A stretch of DNA of 51,811 nt, taken from Hyphomicrobiaceae bacterium. Lineage in GTDB: Bacteria; Pseudomonadota; Alphaproteobacteria; Rhizobiales; Hyphomicrobiaceae. Numbering within the stretch: the first letter of the stretch is position 1; each line of letters starts with the position of its first letter. Below the pieces are notes generated by a model. It had not been told where the DNA came from and ran no database searches. It saw only the letters and a list, made by a program, of their open reading frames with translations. Below, piece by piece: positions 1 through 9,814 of this stretch. Location: NCBI GenBank assembly GCA_025359185.1, contig JANYHF010000070.1, positions 1 to 51,811 of the forward strand, written 5' to 3'. The position numbers and the translations under genes are program-made.

Positions 1-240
1 GTTATGGGTTCGGGCTGGACGTGAGCGATTTTGGCCGAGGAGCAGGCGCTCGACGACGCAAGCCAAATGGCTTGCTCGGAAGAGCAACGCACTCATCGGC
101 CTAAAGCGCCACGCCGCGAAGCGGTGAGGTGAAAACTGTCTGACTGCGGCGTCGCTTTGCTTGCCAATACGAGTGTATTGGCGGCGCAAATCGCCTTGCG
201 TTCAGCCAGTTTTGACCTCATCCAGCTCCAAACCATAACT
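1..240. repeat. Large structured inverted-repeat element (MITE-like or structured RNA)
   Basis: The ends 1-25 and 217-239 are imperfect inverted repeats (GTTATGG...GCTGGA...GAG against its complement). A second nested pair is 126-143 with 202-219 (16 of 18 complementary), enclosing a perfect 8-bp palindrome, GCCAATAC/GTATTGGC, at 163-182. A third pair, GGCCGA at 33-38 with TCGGCC at 96-101, encloses further short stems. No reading frame is convincing. The nested layout suits a non-autonomous mobile element or a repeated structured element, but only one copy is visible and it begins at the window edge, so its true boundary is unknown. Confidence 0.5.
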
Positions 241-371
241 GACGACAGGCCCTAGTTTACCGCAATTTAAGGCTGCGGGCAAAAACCCTCCGGTCACAGC
301 AGATAATCTCAAGACTGTTGCGTCAATCTCCACACAGAAGGCGTTCGTTCCTTGAAGATGGAGGGTCCGCA

Positions 372-1460
372 ATGATCTATCGGAACATTCGCGGCTGCGT
401 TTTGGTAGCCATTATCGCTGGGAGTTTTGGCTCGCAGAGTTGCGCCGGGAGCCAGGCCGCCCCGCCCGACGCCTGGGCTCAACATCAGGCCATCTCCCAG
501 ACAACGCAGGTTCTGTTCCGCGCGGGCGATTTCGCCACGCTGGAAAAGCAAGCGGCTGACTATCGCGGCGGCAGTGCGCGGACACTATCTGGGTATGCGA
601 GCCTTGATCTGTTCTACAACAGCTTTGACGCCTATTCGCCTTATGGCGACATCGACGATCCGCGGATTGGCAGCGTCAAGCGCTGGATCGCCGCCTATCC
701 TCGTTCGGCGACAGCGTTGATCGTCATGGGTATTCTTCTCAAAGATCAGGCGCTGGCCTTCGGGCGGCTCGCTCACACTTCGGGCCTTGCCGGCACCAAT
801 GCACTGATGGGCACCGCACCGGAGAAATTCGTCAGCCGTTTGTTGGACGCCGAGCGGTTCCTGAAATCGCACGAGAAGCAGCTGCGCGACGATCCCTATT
901 ATTACCGCCTCCTGATCGATGTCGCCTCGTTGCGCGGTGCCACTGAGCAGGAAATCATGGGACTGTTTCTGGCTGGACAGAACCGGACGCCAGCAAACTA
1001 TGGGCTCGCCTATCAGGCCCTGATCCAGCTCGCCGACAAATGGAATTACGACAAATCGCGCATCGATGCCTTCATCCGCGAGGCTACCGACGCTTCGCAG
1101 CCGCAAGAGGGCGACAGCTTCTATGTGAACCTCTATTGGTGGATGTCCGTCACCCATTACAAATGGAAGCTGTTCGAAGAGGTTTCAGCCGATTGGCCGA
1201 GGCTGAAACGCGGCATGGCAGACATGCTGAAACGCTATCCCGGTCCCTATAATGCCAACCGCTATGCGCTAATGGCGTGCCTCGCGGGCGACCGGCAGAC
1301 CACCAGGTCCATGCTCGATCAGGTCGGCCTCTCACCCGATGCCGATGTCTGGCAGGCGCGGCAATATATCGACCAATGCTGGACCTGGTCGCACGGCGGT
1401 ACCGGGCAGCCGCTGGGTGTGCTCGCTGAATTCATGGGCGAGATTGGCGATCAACTATAG
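372..1460 (+). CDS. Exported protein of unknown function, possibly DUF4034-like
   Basis: A 362-residue protein of unknown function. The start is placed at ATG 372 because GGAGGG lies six bases upstream and a signal peptide follows directly (basic NIR, hydrophobic core CVLVAIIAG, then small residues); an upstream TTG at 318 lacks these. The mature part is rich in Tyr, Trp and Leu helices, with stretches such as WIAAYPRSATALIVMGILL that faintly resemble DUF4034 proteins, so the family call is tentative. Its stop overlaps the stop of the convergent PP2C gene by six bases. Being periplasmic or surface-located and next to a transmembrane kinase module, it could be a ligand or client of that module, but this is inference only. 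Confidence 0.8.
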   Translation: MIYRNIRGCVLVAIIAGSFGSQSCAGSQAAPPDAWAQHQAISQTTQVLFRAGDFATLEKQAADYRGGSARTLSGYASLDLFYNSFDAYSPYGDIDDPRIGSVKRWIAAYPRSATALIVMGILLKDQALAFGRLAHTSGLAGTNALMGTAPEKFVSRLLDAERFLKSHEKQLRDDPYYYRLLIDVASLRGATEQEIMGLFLAGQNRTPANYGLAYQALIQLADKWNYDKSRIDAFIREATDASQPQEGDSFYVNLYWWMSVTHYKWKLFEEVSADWPRLKRGMADMLKRYPGPYNANRYALMACLAGDRQTTRSMLDQVGLSPDADVWQARQYIDQCWTWSHGGTGQPLGVLAEFMGEIGDQL

Positions 1461-2258
1461 GCCGCCAAACACTGGCTGAACGGCCATCACCGTGGCATTG
1501 TCCTGCCCCGGATCCGCCTTGGCTTCGATTGCGGACAGGATCAACTGTGCAAGCCCTTCCGGCCCGCCGCTCGAGTGGCTGGCGAGCGTATCAGCCAGCT
1601 CGTCATGTGAGAGAACCTCAATCCCGTCGCTCGCCAGCACTACCCAATCGCCAGCGCGCAGCGGCAAAACCGTTGTGCTGAGATCAACCAATTCAATGGT
1701 CGAGCCAGTCAGAGCGGCGCGCAAAAAGTGGCGGCGTGGATGGGATTCGGCCTCGACAGTCGTCATTTGCCCCTGCGCCGCCAGCCGGTCGAGCACAGGA
1801 GCCAATGAATGGTCTTCGTTCAGTTGATAAAGTTTATCTTCACGAAACAGGAAGAGCGGCGAGTCGCCGACGCTCACCCAGCTCAACCCATCGGGTGTGA
1901 AGGCCGCGCCGATCAGCGTGCAGCCCATGCCATCAAGCGAACGGTCACGGGCGAGCGCGGCGGAAATGGCGCGGTTCGATGCATTGAGTGCGCCAGCCAG
2001 GCGGGACCGCGGCGCGCCGTCGCTGCCTTCGTAGGCCGCGAGAAAACCTTCACAGGCTGTGCGGCTGGCCTCTGCGCCGCCAACATGCCCGCCCATCCCA
2101 TCCGCCAGAACGGCAAGCAGCGTTTCTGAGCGCGGAGCAACCTGCCGGCGCAAAGGTACCGTTCCCGCGCGCGCCACCGATGCGAATGCGCACGCATCCT
2201 CTTGGGCCTCACGGGCGCCTTGGATGGCTTGGCTGGCGTAACTGAAGCCCGTCAACAT
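1455..2258 (-). CDS. PP2C-family Ser/Thr protein phosphatase
   Basis: A 267-residue stand-alone PP2C (PPM) catalytic domain that would remove phosphate from Ser/Thr residues using two metal ions. Visible motifs are REAQEDA near the N-terminus, ADGMGGHVGG (metal-binding Asp and the Gly loop) around residues 52-61, SDGIEVLS near residue 210 and DNATVMAV near the C-terminus, all in the family order. There is no signal peptide or membrane segment, so it is cytosolic. It is the last gene of a minus-strand operon after two FHA genes (gap of 9 bases), and a Ser/Thr kinase is divergent to that operon. This is the classic kinase-phosphatase-FHA grouping, so it probably reverses that kinase. Confidence 0.93.
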   Translation of the reverse strand: MLTGFSYASQAIQGAREAQEDACAFASVARAGTVPLRRQVAPRSETLLAVLADGMGGHVGGAEASRTACEGFLAAYEGSDGAPRSRLAGALNASNRAISAALARDRSLDGMGCTLIGAAFTPDGLSWVSVGDSPLFLFREDKLYQLNEDHSLAPVLDRLAAQGQMTTVEAESHPRRHFLRAALTGSTIELVDLSTTVLPLRAGDWVVLASDGIEVLSHDELADTLASHSSGGPEGLAQLILSAIEAKADPGQDNATVMAVQPVFGGL

Positions 2259-2267
2259 CGGGAGACG

Positions 2268-2945
2268 CTATTCCTTCAGACCGGCGAGCTCGGACCAATC
2301 AAATTCATCGCCGCAGAACGGCACGAATACGAGCTGCGTGCGGCCCATGGTGATGACATCCATGGCCGCGAGTTTGACGGCCGATGTTGGCTTCAATTCG
2401 TTGACCGCAATGACATTGGTCTTGGCGAGGTTGGGCACCAGGAGAAATTGCCTGTCGGCGCTGTCGTAGCGCAGGAATGCCTGCTCCTCAGCCGAGATGG
2501 CGTCGTCGCCAAAGTCGATGGCGATCCGCTGCGTAGGGCTGCGGCCCACGGTGTTGTTGCCCTCAAAGATGGGCCGGAACGCGCCAAGGCCGGGGCCGCC
2601 GATGATCACCAGCCAGCCCACAACCGGGTCCTGATGGAAATCATTGCGAGTGGGCTTAGAGCCGCCGCGCACCATTTGAGTTTTGGCAGCCGATGCCGGC
2701 ACCGAAACCTTGGGAGCCGCCCGGTTGACGATCGTTGGCGCAGATGAATCGCTCTTAGGCGCACCCGGTGTTAGCGCAGCCTCTGCCGCGCGCAACGCAT
2801 TTTGCAACGAAGACACAGGCGGGCGGCGGCCCATCAGCATGGTCTTTTCCGTTTCATCTTCTGACAGCGACGCACTGGTCTGGCGCAAGGAATTGGCCAC
2901 AGCCTTAAGTCCATCCTTGAGCGGATCGTCTTCGTTGCCCATCAT
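2268..2945 (-). CDS. Cytosolic FHA-domain protein
   Basis: A 225-residue protein. The first 110 residues are low-complexity and polar, with a TEKT-type Thr/Glu stretch (DETEKTMLMGRR) that looks like a phosphorylation tail. The C-terminal half is an FHA-like domain, beginning with a beta strand (GWLVIIGGPGLG) and carrying the NTVGRSP motif where FHA domains have GR. FHA domains bind phosphothreonine, so it is likely an adaptor or substrate of the neighbouring kinase, as with GarA/Fha-type proteins. The usual Ser-x-x-His after GR is not obvious, so phosphopeptide binding may be altered. It lies 18 bases after the membrane FHA gene and 9 bases before the PP2C gene. Start choice between 2945 and 2942 is open. 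Confidence 0.85.
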   Translation of the reverse strand: MMGNEDDPLKDGLKAVANSLRQTSASLSEDETEKTMLMGRRPPVSSLQNALRAAEAALTPGAPKSDSSAPTIVNRAAPKVSVPASAAKTQMVRGGSKPTRNDFHQDPVVGWLVIIGGPGLGAFRPIFEGNNTVGRSPTQRIAIDFGDDAISAEEQAFLRYDSADRQFLLVPNLAKTNVIAVNELKPTSAVKLAAMDVITMGRTQLVFVPFCGDEFDWSELAGLKE

Positions 2946-2963
2946 CTCTCCCTCAACTGTTCG

Positions 2964-3614
2964 TTAACGCGCTTCGGCAAAACGAAAGCGCATTCGCACG
3001 TCGCCCAATTCGATCAAATCGCCCGCCACGAGCGTCGCATGATCGACGCGTTCGGAATTGACCAGCACGCCGTTGCCCTCTGGTCCTGACAAATCAGTGA
3101 TGACATAGCCTTGTTCTGGAGCTAGATGCACGACAGCATGGTAGCGGTGCACAGTTTGGCTGGCGAGGCGGATATCGTTCTCCTCATGCCGGCCAATGCG
3201 AATCATGTTTCCGCGAACGGGGTGCGGCGATGCCCGGTCGCCCACCACGTCGAGCAGAGGTTCCTGGCCCCGGATCTCAGTAATTTGGCGGTGCGTATGC
3301 GGTCGGGCCATGGCTACCTGCGTGAAATGGTCGGTCACACGCCGGGACCACAGGCGCGCACCAAAGAGCGACGCCAGGGCCGCTAGCGAGGCTACCGGCA
3401 GCAATCCGCCAATGGCTAAGGTGGCAATCACCAGTTGCGGCTCTTTCTCGTAACCGGCCGCGAACAGCGTCTGAGCCCGGCCCCAAACAGTCGTTTCATC
3501 TGGCCGCGCGGCCTCAACGGGCGCAGGCGTATCCGCGCCAGCCGCCGCAGTTTGGGCCAAGGCAAGCCCCGGACCGGAGAAAAATAGCAACAGAGCTAGG
3601 ATTATTCCGCGCAT
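2964..3614 (-). CDS. Membrane-anchored FHA-domain protein
   Basis: A 216-residue protein with an N-terminal signal sequence (MRGIILALLLFFSGPGLALA), about 40 Ala/Pro-rich residues, a membrane segment near residues 60-86 (ATLAIGGLLPVASLAALASL) and a C-terminal FHA domain. The FHA core is well conserved: IRIGRHEENDI, then SQTVHRYHA (the Ser/His pair) and a GVLVNSERV loop with Asn. The topology predicts a short periplasmic part and a cytosolic FHA domain. As the first gene of the FHA-FHA-PP2C operon, divergent from the kinase, it likely docks on phosphothreonine of the kinase or its client at the membrane. Confidence 0.92.
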   Translation of the reverse strand: MRGIILALLLFFSGPGLALAQTAAAGADTPAPVEAARPDETTVWGRAQTLFAAGYEKEPQLVIATLAIGGLLPVASLAALASLFGARLWSRRVTDHFTQVAMARPHTHRQITEIRGQEPLLDVVGDRASPHPVRGNMIRIGRHEENDIRLASQTVHRYHAVVHLAPEQGYVITDLSGPEGNGVLVNSERVDHATLVAGDLIELGDVRMRFRFAEAR

Positions 3615-3847
3615 ATGGACGACCTTTAGGGCGTGGAACGTTGTGAGGATAACGGACCGGACAGAGCGTTATGCCCCGGCCGACCACCCCTGAGGTATCT
3701 TTGCGGCTGCAAAACGGCATTCCATCTACGATCACATTTGATGTCACACTTCCGCCCGTGTGCTTTGTCTAAAAAACGGCAAATCCTGCTGGCAGACGTC
3801 CCGCATGATTTCCGCGTCCCGCCAATTTTTCCGAAACGGCAGCCTTG

Positions 3848-6313
3848 ATGGATAATCTGCTCGCCCTGCCGGTCGGAACCGAACTTGCCGGGGATTACCG
3901 GATTCGCAAGGTGCTCGGCGCTGGCGGTTTCGGCATCACGTATCTGGCCGAGGAAACGCCGCTGAACCGTGGCGTCGCCATCAAAGAATATTTCCCGTCT
4001 GACTTTGCTGCGCGCGAAGGCACCACGCTTGTGCGGTCGAAATCGCGCAGCCAGGACGAGGACTACCGCTGGGGCCTCGACCGTTTCATCGAAGAGGCGC
4101 AGGCACTCGCCACGTTCGACCACGATAATATCGTGCGTGTGTACAGATATTTCCGCCAGAACAATACCGGCTACATGGTGCTGAAGCTGGAGGAGGGCCG
4201 CAGCTTCAAGGCCTGGCTGGATGGCCTTGGACGGCGGCCACGGCAGGAGGAACTCGACACCATCGCGGGCCCGTTGCTGGATGCGTTGGAAACCATCCAC
4301 ACCCGCAGCTTCCTGCATCGCGATATTGCGCCCGATAACATCATGATCCGGCCCGACGGCGCGCCCGTGCTGATCGACTTCGGCTCGGCCCGGCGCGAAG
4401 TCGCCAATCACATGCGCAACATGAGCGTGCTGGTGAAGCCGGGCTACTCGCCAGTTGAGCAGTATGCGCAGGATGGCCGCCGCCAGGGTCCCTGGTCGGA
4501 TATTTATGCCCTGGCCGCAACGCTCTATCATGCGGTGACGGGGAAACGGCCGACGGATGCGCCCGCCCGGATGCAGAGCGATGATCTGGAACCGGCCCGA
4601 ATGGCGGCCAAGGGCGTCTACCGGCTGGCATTTCTTGGCGCCATCGACGCGGCCCTGCGTCTGCCCATTGAGTCCCGGCCGCAATCCATCGCGGAATGGC
4701 GGCCGATGCTGATGGAATCGCGGACCAAAGCTGCCGAGGAGCGCAGGCCGGTTGTGTCCGCTCAGGCCGCAGCCAAGGCCCCGGCGCGGACCCGCAAGAT
4801 GGAGGGCGAGGAACTCGCGCCGATCCGTCTCAAGCCGAAGAAGCCGGTGTCTGTGGCTGCAACGGCACCGGCCGTGGCAGCGAGACCAAAACCGGCGGCG
4901 CCGGTTGCGCGAAAGCTCGACTTTTCGGCAGCGGCCGCATCGGCTGCGCCCGCCGCCAAGGCGACACGCGCTTTGGCAGCCGCGTTCCTGGCCCACGCCA
5001 AGTCCAGCGCCAAGGACGCTCGCGTCTGGCTGAAAAATGCGATGCCACAGCGTGTCCTCGATCCGGTGCCACCGGCAAAACGGCGCGGGCTGATTGAATT
5101 GCTGGAACAGGCCAAGCCCAGTGACGTAGAGGCCAAGCCTGCCCAACCGGCAAAAGCCCCTCCAGTGGTGCCCCATGATTCCGTAACGCAACTGCTGCGC
5201 TCCGCTACGCCCGCACCAGCGGCGGCGCCTGCCAAGGAGCCCGCAGCCAAACCGTCCAGGCCCGCCCGCAGCGGCGAGAGCTTCAGTTTCACCCGAATGC
5301 TGCGCGGCCTCATCCTTCGGTTGCTGCTCGTTGGCGCGTTCGTTGTGGCCATCGTGACGGTCGAATACTGGGGGCCGATGCTTGGGCTGATCGTGGCGCA
5401 TGGCCCAGCCAGCGCGCTCACCGATGTGAGCTTGATCCGCACGCTGCGCGGCCACGCCGTCGGGGTTGATGCCATGGCCGTCTCAGGTGACGGGGCGCTG
5501 ATCGCATCGGCAGGAAGCGACGGTCAGGTGTTGATCTGGGATGGCAACAGTGGCGCGCAACTGCGCAGTATTCTGGTGCCGGGCCTGCCCATCACATCGC
5601 TGGCATCGTCCGAACACGTTCTGTTGACGGGACGCGGCGATGGATCGGTTGGTCTCTGGCAGATGGACTCCGGAGCAAAGCTCGGCGAGTTCGACGAGCA
5701 CGAGGGTCCGGTCTGGAGCACAGTATTTTTGGGTTCGGCCAAACTGTTCGCGACGGTGGGCCAGGACGCCAAGTTGCGGCTGTGGGACGCTGGGCGGGGC
5801 GTGCGTAACGTTTGGCAGGACCATAAAAAGGCGGTGTTCGCGCTTGCCTTTTCCTCGCACGCCCGGCTGATCGCAAGCGGCGGGGCCGACAAGACGGTGA
5901 AGCTGTGGGACGAAAAGCGCCGCCGCTTGATCCGGACATACGAGGGGCACACGGAGGATGTGCGGGCCGTGGCGTTGTCGCCAGATGGCACCATGCTGGC
6001 ATCAGCCAGCAATGACAAGTCGATCATCCTTTGGTCGACGGCGTCTGACGCCAAACTGCGCACGCTGACGGGCCACACCAACCGGGTTGTCAGCGTGGCG
6101 TTCTCGCCCGATGGCCGGATGATCGCGTCGGGTAGCGAGGATGGCACCGTGCGGCTCTGGGATGCCAATTCAGGCGACTTGCTGACAACCTATGAAGGCC
6201 ACGCGCAAGCCGTGCGCGCCGTCGCCTTCCTGCCGGACGGCCACCGTCTGGCGTCGGCGGGCGATGACATGACGATCCGGCTCTGGACCGTCCGAATCGC
6301 GGGGTATCCGTAG
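3848..6313 (+). CDS. Transmembrane Ser/Thr protein kinase with C-terminal WD40 propeller
   Basis: An 821-residue protein. The cytosolic kinase domain (about residues 15-290) shows the glycine loop GAGGFGITY, VAIKEYFP with the ATP-binding Lys, HRDIAPDN, DFGSAR and an activation segment ending PGYSPVEQY. The Lys usually found two residues after the catalytic Asp is Ala here. An Ala/Pro/Lys-rich linker covers about 290-485, one membrane segment about 488-515, and then seven WD40 repeats run from about 530 to the end, each closing with LWD, IWD or LWQ. Seven blades make one closed propeller, on the periplasmic side if the kinase is inside. Hence it is probably a sensor kinase, analogous to beta-propeller kinases such as PknD. 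ATG 3848 is preferred to TTG 3845. It is divergent from the FHA-FHA-PP2C operon. Confidence 0.95.
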   Translation: MDNLLALPVGTELAGDYRIRKVLGAGGFGITYLAEETPLNRGVAIKEYFPSDFAAREGTTLVRSKSRSQDEDYRWGLDRFIEEAQALATFDHDNIVRVYRYFRQNNTGYMVLKLEEGRSFKAWLDGLGRRPRQEELDTIAGPLLDALETIHTRSFLHRDIAPDNIMIRPDGAPVLIDFGSARREVANHMRNMSVLVKPGYSPVEQYAQDGRRQGPWSDIYALAATLYHAVTGKRPTDAPARMQSDDLEPARMAAKGVYRLAFLGAIDAALRLPIESRPQSIAEWRPMLMESRTKAAEERRPVVSAQAAAKAPARTRKMEGEELAPIRLKPKKPVSVAATAPAVAARPKPAAPVARKLDFSAAAASAAPAAKATRALAAAFLAHAKSSAKDARVWLKNAMPQRVLDPVPPAKRRGLIELLEQAKPSDVEAKPAQPAKAPPVVPHDSVTQLLRSATPAPAAAPAKEPAAKPSRPARSGESFSFTRMLRGLILRLLLVGAFVVAIVTVEYWGPMLGLIVAHGPASALTDVSLIRTLRGHAVGVDAMAVSGDGALIASAGSDGQVLIWDGNSGAQLRSILVPGLPITSLASSEHVLLTGRGDGSVGLWQMDSGAKLGEFDEHEGPVWSTVFLGSAKLFATVGQDAKLRLWDAGRGVRNVWQDHKKAVFALAFSSHARLIASGGADKTVKLWDEKRRRLIRTYEGHTEDVRAVALSPDGTMLASASNDKSIILWSTASDAKLRTLTGHTNRVVSVAFSPDGRMIASGSEDGTVRLWDANSGDLLTTYEGHAQAVRAVAFLPDGHRLASAGDDMTIRLWTVRIAGYP

Positions 6314-6347
6314 GATGCAATAGGCGTATTTCACTCCGAATTTCACC

Positions 6348-6728
6348 CTACATTTTCCCGTCCTGCACCTCCCCCGGAAACGTCTTCCCGCCGCCGCTGA
6401 TCCACGTGATGGTTTTGGGCGCGGCGTTGAGATCGCCGGTCACGGTGTAGCAGGACCAATGTTCTTCCGGCGGCCACTGCGAGCAAAATTTGTCGCCCCG
6501 GACTTCCCAAGAGCCATAGGACGGCGTCTCGCCCCGGCTGGAATAGGACGTCTCGCCGTTCGCGGCGAAGAACTGTTTCCAGCCGCCCTTGCCGGTCTTG
6601 CCGGTGACAGTGTTGCCCTTGATCAGCGCGTCGATCTCGGGGCCCTTCAAGGGGCGATCAGACGCAGTGGCGGCAGGAACGGTGAGCACCACGCAAAGCG
6701 CTGCATACGTCAAAAGGAGTCGCGTCAT
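6348..6728 (-). CDS. Small exported protein, downstream member of tandem pair
   Basis: A 126-residue protein with a signal peptide (MTRLLLTYAALCVVLTVPAA, cleavage after ATA) and a mature domain of about 105 residues containing LKGPEIDALIKGNTVTG, a GSWEV strand, KFCSQWPP and SCYTV. The two Cys could form a disulphide in the periplasm. It is a clear paralogue of the gene just upstream. Its ATG overlaps the TGA of that gene (TGATG), so the two are translationally coupled. The EIDALIKGNT start resembles a widespread family of small alphaproteobacterial exported proteins (possibly DUF995-like); no function is assigned. Confidence 0.85.
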   Translation of the reverse strand: MTRLLLTYAALCVVLTVPAATASDRPLKGPEIDALIKGNTVTGKTGKGGWKQFFAANGETSYSSRGETPSYGSWEVRGDKFCSQWPPEEHWSCYTVTGDLNAAPKTITWISGGGKTFPGEVQDGKM

Positions 6729-7105
6729 CACAGTCCTGCCTTCACGGAGCCGGGATATTTGGTGCCGCCGGCCGAAATCCAGGTGATGGTCTTGGGGTTG
6801 GCGTCGAGATCGCCAGTGACAGTGTAGCAGGCCCACGAGTCGTTCGGCGGCCATTGCGAGCAGAACTTGTCGCCCTGGATGTTCCAGGCTCCCTGCGAGG
6901 GCGGCCGGGCGCCGCCGTTATAGACCGTGCCGCCCGACGCATCAAAGGTCTGCTTCCACTGTTTGCCATCGGACAGGCCTGTGACCGTGTTGCCCTTGAT
7001 GAGAGCATCGATCTCGGCACCCTTCAGCGGGCGCTCCGCGGCGGTTGCCGGGACGGCGAGCACTGCAGAAAATGCTGCACAGGCAGCCAACACCTTGAGA
7101 AACAT
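6728..7105 (-). CDS. Small exported protein, upstream member of tandem pair
   Basis: A 125-residue protein with signal peptide MFLKVLAACAAFSAVLAVPA and AxA-type cleavage site. The mature part carries LKGAEIDALIKGNTVTG, GAWNIQGDKFCSQWPP, CYTVTGDL and KTITWISAGG, nearly superposable on the following gene, which marks a tandem duplication. Two conserved Cys are kept in both copies. It lies 27 bases after the uvrD stop on the same strand order (uvrD ends at 7133 and is transcribed from the other side of it), so it may be read from the uvrD transcript or its own promoter. Function unknown. Confidence 0.85.
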   Translation of the reverse strand: MFLKVLAACAAFSAVLAVPATAAERPLKGAEIDALIKGNTVTGLSDGKQWKQTFDASGGTVYNGGARPPSQGAWNIQGDKFCSQWPPNDSWACYTVTGDLDANPKTITWISAGGTKYPGSVKAGL

Positions 7106-7132
7106 TCCAACACCTCCACGCGACCCAACCGA

Positions 7133-9517
<2,385 letters not shown>

Positions 9518-9814
9518 GGTTTGCGACTATAGCATCGAAAGCGCAGCGGCAATGCGGCACCTGATTCACAGGCGTCGTTTTGCCTTGGCGCTCTTGGGAT
9601 ACGGGTGCGGGACAGTTGAGGTCCGCGAGTACTGGTGTGCGATGGCTCCGATTATCTCACCCTCGTGGCTTGACGGGCGCGGCTGAAAGGTGGTGTTTCA
9701 GAGGCCGGGAGTACATCGCAAACGCGATGGGGCGTAAGGGGTCATACCTGGGCCATACGTGGCCGCTAACGTGCGCATATTGCAAAGTGCGGGACCGCAT
9801 TCAGAGGGCTGCCG
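9518..9814. other. Divergent intergenic region between uvrD and the AsmA gene
   Basis: About 297 bases separate the starts of two divergent genes. It should contain both promoters, but no sequence close to a sigma-70 consensus with correct spacing is convincing on either strand. Short reading frames here lack ribosome sites and show no recognisable protein. AGAGGG at 9803-9808 is the likely ribosome site for the TTG-started AsmA gene. Confidence 0.4.

Noticed and set aside
3626-5455. 609-codon minus-strand open frame opposite the kinase gene
   Set aside because: It lies antisense to the kinase/WD40 gene, has His/Arg/Gly-rich random-looking composition typical of GC-rich shadow frames, and no recognisable motif.
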